A stretch of 64,000 nt of DNA, from positions 1,054,001-1,118,000 of the forward strand of contig NZ_CP046564.1 of NCBI RefSeq assembly GCF_009818105.1, given 5' to 3'. Position 1 is the stretch's first letter, and every line of letters begins with the position of its first letter. The notes below the pieces were generated by a model. That model had not been told where the DNA came from, made no database searches, and was given only the letters and a program-made list of their open reading frames with translations. The stretch comes from Bacillus sp. N1-1 (GTDB lineage: Bacteria > Bacillota > Bacilli > Bacillales > Guptibacillaceae). Below are positions 54,649-63,902 of the stretch, piece by piece. The translations under genes were made by a program, and so were the position numbers.

Positions 54649-56358
54649 TTGCTCAAACGCTTCTTTTCTTATTACAGGCCATACAAATGGCTATTTATTC
54701 TTGATTTTGTCTCCGCCATCATTGTCGGAGTGTTGGAGCTTGCTTTTCCACTTGCAGTAAATCAGGTGATTGATCGGTTACTGCCAGAGGGGAATTGGGG
54801 CATTATTCTTCTCGCTTGTGCGGGATTGCTCCTTATTTACTTAATAAATACGGGTCTCCATTTTATCGTTACCTACTGGGGTCATAAGCTCGGCATTAAC
54901 ATTGAAACAGATATGCGTCAGAAGCTGTTTACCCATATGCAAAAGCTATCATTTGGCTATTATGATAATAGTAAAACGGGTCACAGTATCTCACGTCTGA
55001 CGAAGGATCTCGAGGAGATTGGCGAGGTAGCGCATCATGGACCAGAAGATGTGTTTGTCGCGGTTATGACGCTTCTTGGCTCTTTCGGATTAATGCTAAT
55101 GATCAACTGGAAGCTTGCCGTGCTCTCGTTTATTGTCATACCACTGCTGATTATTCTCGCAATCTATTTTAATAAAAAGATGACAAAAACGTTCAGACGT
55201 ATGTTTCAGGATGTGGCAGAAATTAATTCCAGAGTAGAAGATAGCATCGGGGGGATTCGTGTTGTTCAGGCGTTCGCGAATGAACATCACGAGCAGGAGA
55301 AGTTCCGTGAAAACAATGAAAGCTACCGTTCAACCAAGCTTCAATCGTATAAAATTATGGCTCAAAACGTTATGTCTAACTATCTTCTGATGAGGGTTGT
55401 CACACTGTTTACACTTTTGTTCGGTACCTTTTTCGTTATTTCAGGAGAGCTCACGTACGGTGAATTCGTTGCCTTTATTTTATTATCAAATATTCTGATC
55501 GGACCGATTCAGAAAATCAATGCCGTTATTGAAAGCTATCCGAAAGGGATTGCCGGCTTTAAGCGTTACACCGAAATCATTGATACCGATCCCGACATTC
55601 AGGATTCGGAAGATGCGATTGAAATGGAACTAAGCGGAGAAATTCACTACCGAGACGTATCCTTCGGCTATGAAGGCTATGCACCTGTTTTGAATGAAAT
55701 TAGTTTATCCATTCAGCCAGGGGAGACGGTTGCATTTGTTGGACCATCAGGAGCTGGTAAGACGACGCTATGTAGCTTGCTTCCTCGTTTCTATGAAATT
55801 CAAGACGGCGCGATTACGATTAACGGGATTGATGTGAGAGAACTAAAGCTTTCTTCTCTTAGAAGCCAGATTGGAATTGTCCAACAAGACGTCTTTCTTT
55901 TCTCTGGAACGTTTCGTGAAAACATTGCATATGGAAATCTACTGGCAAGCGATGAAGAAATCCTTGAAGCATCGCGGAAAGCAAAGCTAGATGAATTTAT
56001 TTATAGTCAGCCAGAAGGATTGGATACGGTGATCGGTGAAAGAGGCGTGAAGCTTTCGGGCGGGCAAAAACAAAGGCTTGCGATTGCGCGCATGTTCTTG
56101 AAAAATCCACCGATCCTAATCTTGGACGAGGCGACCTCTGCGCTCGATACGGAAACAGAAGTTGCGATTCAAAAGTCACTAGAAGAACTAACGGAAGGGC
56201 GGACAACGCTTGTAATCGCGCACCGCCTTGCGACAATTAAGAATGCCGACCGTATTATGGTCGTCACGAAAGATGGAATTGCTGAACAAGGAAATCATGC
56301 CGAGTTGATTGAATCGAGCGGTATATATAGTCGGTTGCATAAAGCTCAGTTTGGATGA
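54649..56358 (+). CDS. ABC-type exporter, fused membrane and ATPase domains
   Basis: A 569-residue half-transporter: six helices (about 1-310) and a nucleotide-binding domain with Walker A GPSGAGKTTL (about 366), signature LSGGQKQRLAIARM (about 470), Walker B ILILDEATSALD and H-loop VIAHRLATI. This is the multidrug/lipid exporter layout (MsbA/LmrA/Sav1866-like) and should dimerise. TTG 54649 lies 7 bp after GGGGGG; ATG 54604 has no ribosome site. Monocistronic. The cargo is unknown. Confidence 0.88.
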   Translation: MLKRFFSYYRPYKWLFILDFVSAIIVGVLELAFPLAVNQVIDRLLPEGNWGIILLACAGLLLIYLINTGLHFIVTYWGHKLGINIETDMRQKLFTHMQKLSFGYYDNSKTGHSISRLTKDLEEIGEVAHHGPEDVFVAVMTLLGSFGLMLMINWKLAVLSFIVIPLLIILAIYFNKKMTKTFRRMFQDVAEINSRVEDSIGGIRVVQAFANEHHEQEKFRENNESYRSTKLQSYKIMAQNVMSNYLLMRVVTLFTLLFGTFFVISGELTYGEFVAFILLSNILIGPIQKINAVIESYPKGIAGFKRYTEIIDTDPDIQDSEDAIEMELSGEIHYRDVSFGYEGYAPVLNEISLSIQPGETVAFVGPSGAGKTTLCSLLPRFYEIQDGAITINGIDVRELKLSSLRSQIGIVQQDVFLFSGTFRENIAYGNLLASDEEILEASRKAKLDEFIYSQPEGLDTVIGERGVKLSGGQKQRLAIARMFLKNPPILILDEATSALDTETEVAIQKSLEELTEGRTTLVIAHRLATIKNADRIMVVTKDGIAEQGNHAELIESSGIYSRLHKAQFG

Positions 56359-56364
56359 TAGTTT

Positions 56365-56395
56365 AAACGATTTCTGCCTCGCAGGAATCGTTTTT
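56365..56395 (+). terminator. ABC exporter terminator
   Basis: AAACGATTTCTGC, loop CTC, GCAGGAATCGTTTTT. Confidence 0.85.
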
Positions 56396-56491
56396 AATTT
56401 TCGAAATGGAATCATATCGATTGTATTGAAATTGATGGTTTGCTAGAATCAGATGAACGTGTAACTAGAGAAGAGAAAGGTGTCACCATTT

Positions 56492-57703
56492 ATGCTTCAT
56501 AACCCAACAGGAAAAGAACGTTTTGGCCTCGCTTTACTACTAGGAATGCTTGGTATTATGGGTCCATTAAATATTGATATGTACCTTCCGAGTTTTCCAG
56601 GAATTGCGAGTGATTTAAATGCGAGCGCATCGCTCGTACAACTTAGTTTAACCACATGCCTCATCGGCCTTGCGGTTGGACAAATTGTGATTGGTCCATA
56701 TAGTGATGGACAGGGAAGACGTAAGCCCTTATTGATTTTTATTTTCTTATTTGCGGTCGCTTCTATCCTTTGTGCGGTCGCACCTAACATTACGACACTC
56801 ATTATTGCCCGTTTCCTTCAGGGCTTTACAGCTTCAGCGGGAGTGGTGCTCTCGCGTGCAGTTGTCCGTGATGTATTTAGTGGACGCGAGCTAACGAAGT
56901 TCTTCGCGCTTCTTATGGTCATTAATGCGACAGCACCGATGATCGCGCCGATCGCAGGTGGAGCGATTTTACTACTGCCATTTGCAACGTGGAATACTAT
57001 TTTTTATTTCCTAGGTATTCTTGGATTGATTATCGTAACGGTGATTGGCCTACGACTACCAGAAACGTTACCGCCTGAAAAAAGACTGCCAAGCACGGTG
57101 AAGCAATCTGTTCGCACGATGGGAAGTCTTCTGAAAGACCGTTCCTTTATCGGCTATGCGTTAACGATTGGATTTGTACACGGTGGAAGCTTTGCCTACG
57201 TTTCCGGAACGCCTTTCGTTTACCAGGGGATTTACAACGTGTCGCCTCAGGTGTTTAGTTTTTTATTTGGGATCAACGGACTTGCGATCATTTCAGGTAG
57301 CTTCATGATCGGCAAGTTAAGTGCTTATTTTCATGAGCGGAGCCTGCTTAGAACAGCGGTCATTACGGCGGTATCTGCTACTTCCTTCCTTTTAATTATG
57401 ACGATTATTGAAGGACCGCTTGCGACGCTTGTCATCCCGATTTTCATTTACATGACAGCAATGGGAATGGTGCTCACAAGTACATTCACGCTTGCGATGG
57501 ATAAGCAGGGACACAGGGCAGGTAGTGCGAGTGCCGTACTTGGTATGCTGCCGCTGTTGTTCGGTTCGATGGTTTCACCGCTTGTTGGAATTGATGAATC
57601 AACCGCCGTTCCAATGGGGGCAATTCTTTTTACAACGTCCTCGATCGGTGCGGTTACATTCTTTACACTCACGAAAAAAAATCGTGGTGAAGCGACTTCC
57701 TAA
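56492..57703 (+). CDS. Bcr/CflA-family multidrug efflux MFS transporter (first)
   Basis: A 403-residue, 12-helix proton antiporter. Subfamily features are PLNIDMYLPSFPGIASDL (about 27-44), motif A GPYSDGQGRRKPL (about 70-82) and FLQGFTASAGVVLSRAVVRD (about 110-129). Members export drugs such as bicyclomycin, chloramphenicol or other compounds. ATG 56492 follows AAAGGTGTCACCATTT. A paralogue lies 2.5 kb downstream beyond a MerR regulator; this copy shows no MerR-type promoter itself. Confidence 0.87.
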   Translation: MLHNPTGKERFGLALLLGMLGIMGPLNIDMYLPSFPGIASDLNASASLVQLSLTTCLIGLAVGQIVIGPYSDGQGRRKPLLIFIFLFAVASILCAVAPNITTLIIARFLQGFTASAGVVLSRAVVRDVFSGRELTKFFALLMVINATAPMIAPIAGGAILLLPFATWNTIFYFLGILGLIIVTVIGLRLPETLPPEKRLPSTVKQSVRTMGSLLKDRSFIGYALTIGFVHGGSFAYVSGTPFVYQGIYNVSPQVFSFLFGINGLAIISGSFMIGKLSAYFHERSLLRTAVITAVSATSFLLIMTIIEGPLATLVIPIFIYMTAMGMVLTSTFTLAMDKQGHRAGSASAVLGMLPLLFGSMVSPLVGIDESTAVPMGAILFTTSSIGAVTFFTLTKKNRGEATS

Positions 57704-57720
57704 TGGGAGTCGTTTTTTTT
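57693..57720 (+). terminator. terminator overlapping the stop codon
   Basis: CGACTTCC, loop TAAT (containing the stop codon), GGGAGTCG, then eight T. Confidence 0.88.
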
Positions 57721-57934
57721 GACTTCCATTCAAGTGGAAAATAAACAATGAATTGAAAAAAGGAGTGCGTTTGTGGAGATAAATTTTCTCCTCTATCTTA
57801 AATGAAGTGAATCCGAATAATGTGGAATGCTCATTCATCAGCATTGGTATTTGCTTTTTGGATCGAGAATTAGATAGGATAAAAACAACTCATTTGAGAC
57901 AATAGGAAGACTTTATGTTAAACGAGGTCATGAG

Positions 57935-58762
57935 ATGCAGAACAAATTTACGATTGGACAAATGGCGAAGTTGTATCACATTCCTGTGAAAACACTAAGG
58001 TACTATGATGAAATCGGGCTTTTTCAACCTTTTGAAGTGGATAAACAAACAGGTTATCGCTACTACTGTTCAGAGCAATTTCAAGTGTTGGATACAATCT
58101 GGTATTTAAGAACAATGGGTGTGCCGCTAAAAGAAATTAAGAAGAAGGTCGAGCACAGCACAGTGGATGAGTTTATTCAGACATTAATGGAATATGAAAA
58201 AATAAACACAAAGAAAATGAACGAATTAAGAAATATGAATGAGAAATTGCAAGCGAAAATTAAAGAGCTTAGAGAGGCTAAACGAATTGCTACCGTCCAC
58301 AAACCAACACTTTCTTTTATCCCAGAAAGAAAAGTGATCGAAGTAAAAGGGCAATTCCAGTCTTTAAATGATATCGAAGACGTCCTTCGAAAGTTAAAGA
58401 AGAAGATCAATCACATAACACCTGTAATGGTAGGGAAAGTCGGATTAACGGTATCTGTTGACCGAGTTAAAGATGGGAATTTAAATGAATTTGAAGGTGT
58501 CTATATTCTACTGGAAGAAAATACGGACGTGATTCACGATCTTCTTGTTACTTTTCCAGAAGGTTCATACGTCACTATTTATACAAGAGACGAGGGGCGG
58601 CAGCAAACCGATTACGATCGGATTTTATCTTACATTGAGGAGAAGGGGTATGAACCTTACGGACCGTTCCTCCTCCGCCAAATTGTCGATTCTTTTATTT
58701 CGCATCAAGAAAAAGAGAGGCTAACAGAAATTCGAATTCGAGTAAAAAAGAGGAATATGTAG
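57935..58762 (+). CDS. MerR-family multidrug regulator (BmrR/BltR type)
   Basis: A 275-residue regulator: winged helix at 1-75 (KFTIGQMAKLYHIPVKTLRYYDEIGLFQPFEVDKQTGYRYY begins it, quoted here only as KFTIGQMAKLYHIPVKTLRY), a long coiled dimer helix (about 80-120) and a GyrI-like effector-binding domain (about 125-270). Such proteins bind hydrophobic cations and twist their operator to activate an efflux gene. A MerR-type promoter with 19-bp spacer lies in front of the next gene, a Bcr/CflA pump, so the pair parallels bltR-blt. ATG 57935 follows AACGAGGTCATGAG. Confidence 0.87.
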   Translation: MQNKFTIGQMAKLYHIPVKTLRYYDEIGLFQPFEVDKQTGYRYYCSEQFQVLDTIWYLRTMGVPLKEIKKKVEHSTVDEFIQTLMEYEKINTKKMNELRNMNEKLQAKIKELREAKRIATVHKPTLSFIPERKVIEVKGQFQSLNDIEDVLRKLKKKINHITPVMVGKVGLTVSVDRVKDGNLNEFEGVYILLEENTDVIHDLLVTFPEGSYVTIYTRDEGRQQTDYDRILSYIEEKGYEPYGPFLLRQIVDSFISHQEKERLTEIRIRVKKRNM

Positions 58763-58789
58763 GTTGAGGAAATTATGAACATGTATATG

Positions 58790-58842
58790 GTTCAGTATGG
58801 GCATCTTACACCACAGATGAATTCCTATACTGAACTTTTTTG
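58790..58842 (+). terminator. MerR gene terminator
   Basis: GTTCAGTA..GCATC, loop, GATG..TACTGAAC then TTTTTT. Confidence 0.75.
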
Positions 58843-58913
58843 AGCGTCTAACAAAGAAAATTTCTTGATTCATACTATGTTGGAGTTTGTGAAACTGAAT
58901 TTAGGTCTTATTC

Positions 58914-58944
58914 TTGACTCTACAGTTACTGGAGGGTTTATGCT
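58914..58944 (+). promoter_or_regulatory. MerR-dependent promoter of the second efflux pump
   Basis: TTGACT (58914), 19-bp spacer, TATGCT (58939). The long spacer is diagnostic for MerR-activated promoters. The dyad CTCTACAGT-T-ACTGGAGGG (58918-58936, 7 of 9 pairs) fills the spacer, as in bmr and blt. Confidence 0.8.
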
Positions 58945-58981
58945 TGTTTTCGTTGAAAAGACGAAAGGAGCCTCTTTATCT

Positions 58982-60190
58982 ATGAATCAAGCTAATGCAA
59001 CGATAAACGAAACAACTACGAATCGCAATTTGTATCTTATGATCGTGATTTTAGGAGCGTTAAGTGCGTTTGGTCCATTAACGATCGATATGTATTTACC
59101 CGCTTTACCCGCTCTCTCAGGAGAACTACACACGAGTACGTCCCTTGCACAGCTAAGCTTAACGGCTTGTTTAATTGGATTAGCCCTCGGCCAGATTGTA
59201 GTTGGGCCTTATAGCGATATTCACGGGAGAAGAAAACCGCTTGTTATTTCACTGTTGCTTTACACAGTTGCCTCTCTTATGTGTATATTCACAACCTCGA
59301 TCTGGGCCTTGATTGGATTACGATTTATACAAGGTTTGGCGGGAGCTGCTGGAATGGTGATTTCTCGTGCTAGTGTAAGAGATATGTTCTCAGGATCGGA
59401 GCTAACGAAATTTTTCTCAATGCTCATGTTAGTGAATGGTCTTGCTCCCATTCTTGCACCTGTCGCAGGAGGGCAGCTTCTCCAAGTGATGTCTTGGAGA
59501 GGTATTTTCGGTGTACTAGCAGTAATTGGAGCACTTATGGTATTCGCTGTAATCTTTGGTTTGAAAGAAACCCTTCCAATGAACCAACGAAAAAGTGGTG
59601 GCCTTAAAGAAGTAATGACGACTTTTGGCATGTTGTTAAAAGACAGAATTTTTGTTGGTTATATGCTCGCACAGGGGTTTGTGATGAGTGCGATGTTTGC
59701 CTATATTTCTGGTTCAACATTCGTCCTCCAGGAGATTTACGGTCTTTCTCCACAAGCATTTAGTCTTGTTTTTGGGCTTAATGGAATTGGAATTATCATA
59801 GCAACTCAAGTTACAGGAAGGTTATCAGGTAAAGTGAAGGACACCACTTCGCTCGTATGGGGACTATCACTAGCACTTGTGAGTAGCCTGATTTTAATCC
59901 TGCTTTTTGCTATTAATGCATCTGTTGTATTTGTCTGTATCATGTTATTTTTCATTGTTTCTAGCGTGGGAATTGTGAATACTACTGTCTTTTCGCTTGC
60001 GATGGAAAATCAGTCGAGAAATGCTGGTAGCGCATCTGCGCTGTTAGGATTATTACCCTTTCTGCTCGGTGCAGCAGTAGCACCGCTAGTAGGTCTCGGA
60101 GAAGGGGCATTGCCAATGGCGCTTGTGATCGCTGCGTGTGAGCTCATTGCTGTTGGTTCATATTTCGTTTTAGTGAGAAAAAAACAATAA
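58982..60190 (+). CDS. Bcr/CflA-family multidrug efflux MFS transporter (second, MerR-controlled)
   Basis: A 402-residue, 12-helix antiporter paralogous to the pump at 56.5 kb: PLTIDMYLPALPALSGEL, motif A GPYSDIHGRRKPL and FIQGLAGAAGMVISRASVRDMFSG. ATG 58982 follows GAAAGGAGCCTCTTTATCT, 11 bp away; the frame extending to 58865 runs through the promoter and is rejected. Control by the upstream MerR protein is inferred from the promoter. The pump is expected to export the compounds sensed by that regulator. Confidence 0.88.
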   Translation: MNQANATINETTTNRNLYLMIVILGALSAFGPLTIDMYLPALPALSGELHTSTSLAQLSLTACLIGLALGQIVVGPYSDIHGRRKPLVISLLLYTVASLMCIFTTSIWALIGLRFIQGLAGAAGMVISRASVRDMFSGSELTKFFSMLMLVNGLAPILAPVAGGQLLQVMSWRGIFGVLAVIGALMVFAVIFGLKETLPMNQRKSGGLKEVMTTFGMLLKDRIFVGYMLAQGFVMSAMFAYISGSTFVLQEIYGLSPQAFSLVFGLNGIGIIIATQVTGRLSGKVKDTTSLVWGLSLALVSSLILILLFAINASVVFVCIMLFFIVSSVGIVNTTVFSLAMENQSRNAGSASALLGLLPFLLGAAVAPLVGLGEGALPMALVIAACELIAVGSYFVLVRKKQ

Positions 60191-60225
60191 TCGAATTCAT
60201 TCGCTAACAGACGTCTAGTCATGGT

Positions 60226-60268
60226 AAAAAAAGAAGTGATTTCCTAATTGGAGGAAATCACTTCTTTT
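60226..60268. terminator. bidirectional terminator
   Basis: AAAAGAAGTGATTTCCT, loop AATTGG, AGGAAATCACTTCTTTT. It lies between the pump (+) and the minus-strand membrane protein gene. Confidence 0.85.
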
Positions 60269-60401
60269 AATGTTTTTAAACAAAGAGAGTCAGGGGGATT
60301 AAGGATTGGCACATAAATAATGGATTCTTCTGAATAAAAGTGATATAAATTTTGGTTATTGTCCTTCCTGGTAATAAAAAAAGTAAACCAGAAGGCTAAC
60401 A

Positions 60402-61640
60402 TCACCTTTCTGAATTTACCTCTTTCGTGTTCATTTTAGTAGGGAGAGGGGTTTCTACTTGCTGGGAGTTCTTGTCCTCATCCTTGGATGCATTGGCCGT
60501 TTTGTATCGTTGCTGCTGGCGGTATCCGTACGTTGATGAAAGAACCACTTCTTCATCTTCAAGTGCGGATCCAAGGGCGCCGATAATAATGGAGATGCTA
60601 GTAGCTGTCCACGTAATGTAAAAATAATTATCATAACCGACAGGTCCAGATAATTGTGATTCTAGCAGACCCATTGGGATGAAAGCTAATACCGCTAAGC
60701 CAAACATAAAGAATAAAATAATGTAATAGATTCCAATTGTCACAAGCAGCGTCAGAATTGTCGCTACGTTATAGAGCTTACGAAGATATTTTGCTCGATC
60801 CTGTCTCGGTTTTTCCCATAGATTATGAGCAAGAACAATCCAACCAACCATTAAAAGGGATGACACAATCATCAGCATAAACATTCTCCATAGGGCGTAA
60901 CTGTCACTTAACTGCCAGAGAGTAGGAAACACGAGGGCATAAGAGCCAGTCGCAAAAGCAAATATAATCACCTTTTTAAAAGCTGGGAAGATCGCCCATG
61001 GTCGATTGGCTCGTACCATGCCGGTTAATATACGTAAAGCACCACTGATACGCGACTTAACAACATACTGCACATCAATTGAAGACTCTCCCTCTTTCGT
61101 AACACGTTTAATCGGAGAAAATCGTTCAAAGCTACCTTTTTTGAAAAGTTGTTTTGATCCTTTGTCTTTCAACTTCTCGTTTTTCTGGTCGCTTTTCGCT
61201 TGAATCCGCTGTTGTGCCTTTTCGCGATCTTCCTCAGGACTCCCATAATACATTTCATTGACTAATTGAAGAATCGATTGCCGAATACGTTTCACCATGG
61301 GAGTTGACCCCAAACCTGGAAGGCTGATAATCGCCACTTTTTTATCTGTAGACGCTTGTGCGAGTATCGGTTTCTTTCCATCAAAGAAGGGTAAGTCCGT
61401 TAAACAGACAATATAGTCCCAACCTTCGTTTTCTTTTCGATCATAGCCAGCTTCTAACACTTCTTCTGGTTCTTCTGTCACTCCTGTGAGAGGATCAACC
61501 GTTGAATCCACATGCCAGTCACATTCATCTCTCACATAGTAACGAAGCAGTTCAGGTAATTCACCGCTTAATTGTTCACTCAGTTTCTCTGGATAGCCTG
61601 GCGGTGTGACCAATCCGACCGATAATTGTTCGTGACCCAC
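60402..61640 (-). CDS. membrane protein of unknown function with soluble N-terminal domain
   Basis: A 412-residue protein. Residues 1-135 are soluble with a Rossmann-like alternation (LSVGLVTPPGYPEKL, WDYIVCLTDLPFFDGKK, KVAIISLPGLGS). A charged linker follows (140-190), then five helices between about 225 and 365, and a hydrophilic tail. No family can be named with confidence. ATG 61640 follows TGTAGGAGGAAAAGAAAGTGGGTC. Monocistronic; it is divergent from a small membrane gene. Confidence 0.6.
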   Translation of the reverse strand: MGHEQLSVGLVTPPGYPEKLSEQLSGELPELLRYYVRDECDWHVDSTVDPLTGVTEEPEEVLEAGYDRKENEGWDYIVCLTDLPFFDGKKPILAQASTDKKVAIISLPGLGSTPMVKRIRQSILQLVNEMYYGSPEEDREKAQQRIQAKSDQKNEKLKDKGSKQLFKKGSFERFSPIKRVTKEGESSIDVQYVVKSRISGALRILTGMVRANRPWAIFPAFKKVIIFAFATGSYALVFPTLWQLSDSYALWRMFMLMIVSSLLMVGWIVLAHNLWEKPRQDRAKYLRKLYNVATILTLLVTIGIYYIILFFMFGLAVLAFIPMGLLESQLSGPVGYDNYFYITWTATSISIIIGALGSALEDEEVVLSSTYGYRQQQRYKTANASKDEDKNSQQVETPLPTKMNTKEVNSER

Positions 61641-61803
61641 TTTCTTTTCCTCCTACACCAAATTCATACAGTTGATTTGATAAAGGATTAATACCCTTTT
61701 ATGGGGAGGTAAAACGGCTTATTACTCGAAAATAAATAGCGAGACTCTTGAGTTTATTTCCACTATTTGAAATAATTAGGATGTGAAGTAAAGGAGAGAT
61801 CGC

Positions 61804-62154
61804 TTGTTCAAAACATTTGATGCCCTAGTTCCAACATTAATCGGGTTTGGCTTTCCAGCCATTGCTTACATAATCGGTTACGTTAGGATGTCGGACGCCG
61901 AGCGGAAAGAAGTTAGAGTAACGTTTCTTACCTTAAAATCATTATTTTCGGCAGGATTTATTGGCTTAGGTTTATTTTTTGTCTCAATGGGAGATGCCCT
62001 AACTAGTAATAGCTTGAAAGTGGCTGGGCTTCTATTTCTTATTCCAGGCACAATTTTTACGAGCGTGATTGTATGGAAAAGAAGCAAAGTAAAAGGGATG
62101 ACGACTGTGCTTGTTTTAGGAGGGATTATTTATTTCTGGGGACTGCCATCGTAA
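61804..62154 (+). CDS. membrane protein, four helices
   Basis: A 116-residue protein with helices at about 8-27, 43-62, 70-90 and 97-114. TTG 61804 follows AAAGGAGAGATCGC. No family recognised. It is followed after 14 bp by a gene for a large anchored propeller-like protein, with which it is probably co-transcribed. Confidence 0.6.
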   Translation: MFKTFDALVPTLIGFGFPAIAYIIGYVRMSDAERKEVRVTFLTLKSLFSAGFIGLGLFFVSMGDALTSNSLKVAGLLFLIPGTIFTSVIVWKRSKVKGMTTVLVLGGIIYFWGLPS

Positions 62155-62168
62155 GGGGGGGGGAATGA

Positions 62169-63470
62169 ATGAAACAAAAAACCTATCTATATGCTAGTCT
62201 GATCTGTTTGGTCCTGCTTGCTGCGGCCATTACATACAATCTCCTCAATGAGGAAGATCAGTATCTTGGCTTTACGGGATTAGGTGGTTCTATTAAACTT
62301 TCAGAGGATGACCGTCAAATCTACTTTTCTTATTATCAAGATGGTAAAGAATCGATCTATCGAGCAAATACCGATGGCGGTAAAGTAGAGCAACTCACAC
62401 ATCCGGATGATGAACGGCACCGAAAGCCAGACTTATCTCTAAACGGAGAGAAGATGCTCTATTTATCCGAAAATAGCGATCGTATTCAATCGTTGTACAT
62501 AGCGGATTTGAATGGCGAGAATCGGAAGAAACTAACAGATGATACGATTCATGTGGAAGAAGCGGTCTTCTCTGAGAACGAAATCTATTTTGTCGGAATG
62601 CCGGCAGAGGCCGTAGGAAAAGCAGAAGGTGAAACGAAGGAAGGGTATGATCTCCATTCGGTCGGTATGGACGGGGAGAATGAGCAAAAGTTAACCGATC
62701 AAGATCATTTTACAATGAACCATCTTGCTATCTCGACTGATGGTTCGCAGCTCTATTACACATTATTTAATGGCACTAGTGATAAAATCTATGCTTATCA
62801 TGTGGAAGATAAGAGAGAAAGCCTGGCGGATTGGGTACCGGCTGAAGTTGGTTCCTTATACGACTGGGATTATGATGAAGTGAAACAAGCGTTCACTTAT
62901 ACAGATGTGTCAGAGGAATCAGAGGATCGCTCGTTATTCAAATATGAACTCTACTATCGAGATTTAAATGAGAATAGGACAAAACAACTCACAACATTAG
63001 AATCTTCTGTCGTGTCACCGGATTTCTTTCACCAGTCTGACAAAATCGCCTTTCTCCACTATACGAATTGGTCCGGTCATCCGGAAAAGTATCAATTGAA
63101 GACGGTGGATATCAATACGAAAGAAATGAATAACGTTACGTTGGATCTTCCGGAATCCACAAACAGCCACAGGCTGAGAGAAGCGCTGAACATTTTCACG
63201 AGCTCTACAGCAATCGCGATTTTGTATACCGTGCTGCTATGTTTGGTCACGCTTTATTCTTATAAAAAGTCAGGGAAGCAATATCGAACGGGACTGATTA
63301 GCTTACTACTAGCAGTCGCTGTTTTTATTAGTGGCTTTATTTTTGGGATGTTGACGAATCCGTGGGTAGGTATTGCGGTTAGCATCGTAGCGATTGGCAT
63401 GGTGCCAAGTAGTTTAATCGCATTGATTGTAGGATTTTTGATAGGGAAATTCGCAAAAAAGCCTAAGTAA
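62169..63470 (+). CDS. membrane-anchored TolB/DPP-like beta-propeller protein
   Basis: A 433-residue protein: N-terminal anchor (5-23), an extracytoplasmic domain (about 30-335) with repeated blade motifs (KLSEDDRQIYFSYYQDGKESIYRA, DLSLNGEKMLYLSENSDRIQSLYIAD begins the next; only parts are given), then three helices at about 345-425. Repeats of S-x-D/N-G-x-x-L-Y and a following D/N-x-x-G are the PD40/WD40-like blades of TolB and DPP IV. No peptidase domain follows. ATG 62169 lies 5 bp after a run of nine G (62155-62163) that serves as ribosome site. Confidence 0.65.
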   Translation: MKQKTYLYASLICLVLLAAAITYNLLNEEDQYLGFTGLGGSIKLSEDDRQIYFSYYQDGKESIYRANTDGGKVEQLTHPDDERHRKPDLSLNGEKMLYLSENSDRIQSLYIADLNGENRKKLTDDTIHVEEAVFSENEIYFVGMPAEAVGKAEGETKEGYDLHSVGMDGENEQKLTDQDHFTMNHLAISTDGSQLYYTLFNGTSDKIYAYHVEDKRESLADWVPAEVGSLYDWDYDEVKQAFTYTDVSEESEDRSLFKYELYYRDLNENRTKQLTTLESSVVSPDFFHQSDKIAFLHYTNWSGHPEKYQLKTVDINTKEMNNVTLDLPESTNSHRLREALNIFTSSTAIAILYTVLLCLVTLYSYKKSGKQYRTGLISLLLAVAVFISGFIFGMLTNPWVGIAVSIVAIGMVPSSLIALIVGFLIGKFAKKPK

Positions 63471-63502
63471 AAGGGCCGTCTCCTTTAATGGAGCGGCTCT
63501 TT
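63469..63502. terminator. bidirectional terminator
   Basis: AAAAGGGCCG.CTCC, loop TTTAAT, GGAGCGGCTCTTTT. It lies between the propeller-protein gene (+) and the carbonic anhydrase-like gene (-). Confidence 0.85.
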
Positions 63503-63505
63503 TAC

Positions 63506-63883
63506 TTAGGTGCAGACAACCTCAATGCGTCCATATTCATCGACCCAGATGCCAATAACGTGAGCGAACCCCCAGGACCTTACAACCTGAGTAGAAGTTG
63601 CAATGTCTTTAAAATGATGGCACTTACTAACAGGATTCGCCGCACAGTCAAAATGACCAACTACAGCAATGACTTGAGAAGAATGAGCGGTTAACGACAC
63701 GAGAGTATTTTCTCTCAGTCGGGCAACCTCGTATGCAGGGCCGTGAGAGAGCACACGGTCCATCCCAGGCTCTGTAATCAGATCAACGTAATCAAGCTGG
63801 TAATGCGCTTTAAGCCACTCCGTAACTGGAAGTTGTGTTCGGCCATCAATACAATTTAACGCGGTTCCGAATCGTTTTCTCAT
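63506..63883 (-). CDS. short beta-carbonic anhydrase-like protein
   Basis: A 125-residue protein. The zinc motif C-x-D-x-R is seen in LNCIDGRTQLP (Cys11, Asp13) and H-x-x-C in VVGHFDCAANP (about 76-86), so all metal ligands of beta-carbonic anhydrases are present. The family is normally 170-220 residues; this short form lacks the C-terminal helices and occurs in several Firmicutes, where activity is untested. ATG 63883 follows GAAGGTGTAAA. Reversible CO2 hydration is the inferred reaction. Confidence 0.7.
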   Translation of the reverse strand: MRKRFGTALNCIDGRTQLPVTEWLKAHYQLDYVDLITEPGMDRVLSHGPAYEVARLRENTLVSLTAHSSQVIAVVGHFDCAANPVSKCHHFKDIATSTQVVRSWGFAHVIGIWVDEYGRIEVVCT

Positions 63884-63902
63884 TTTACACCTTCATTTCT
63901 CG

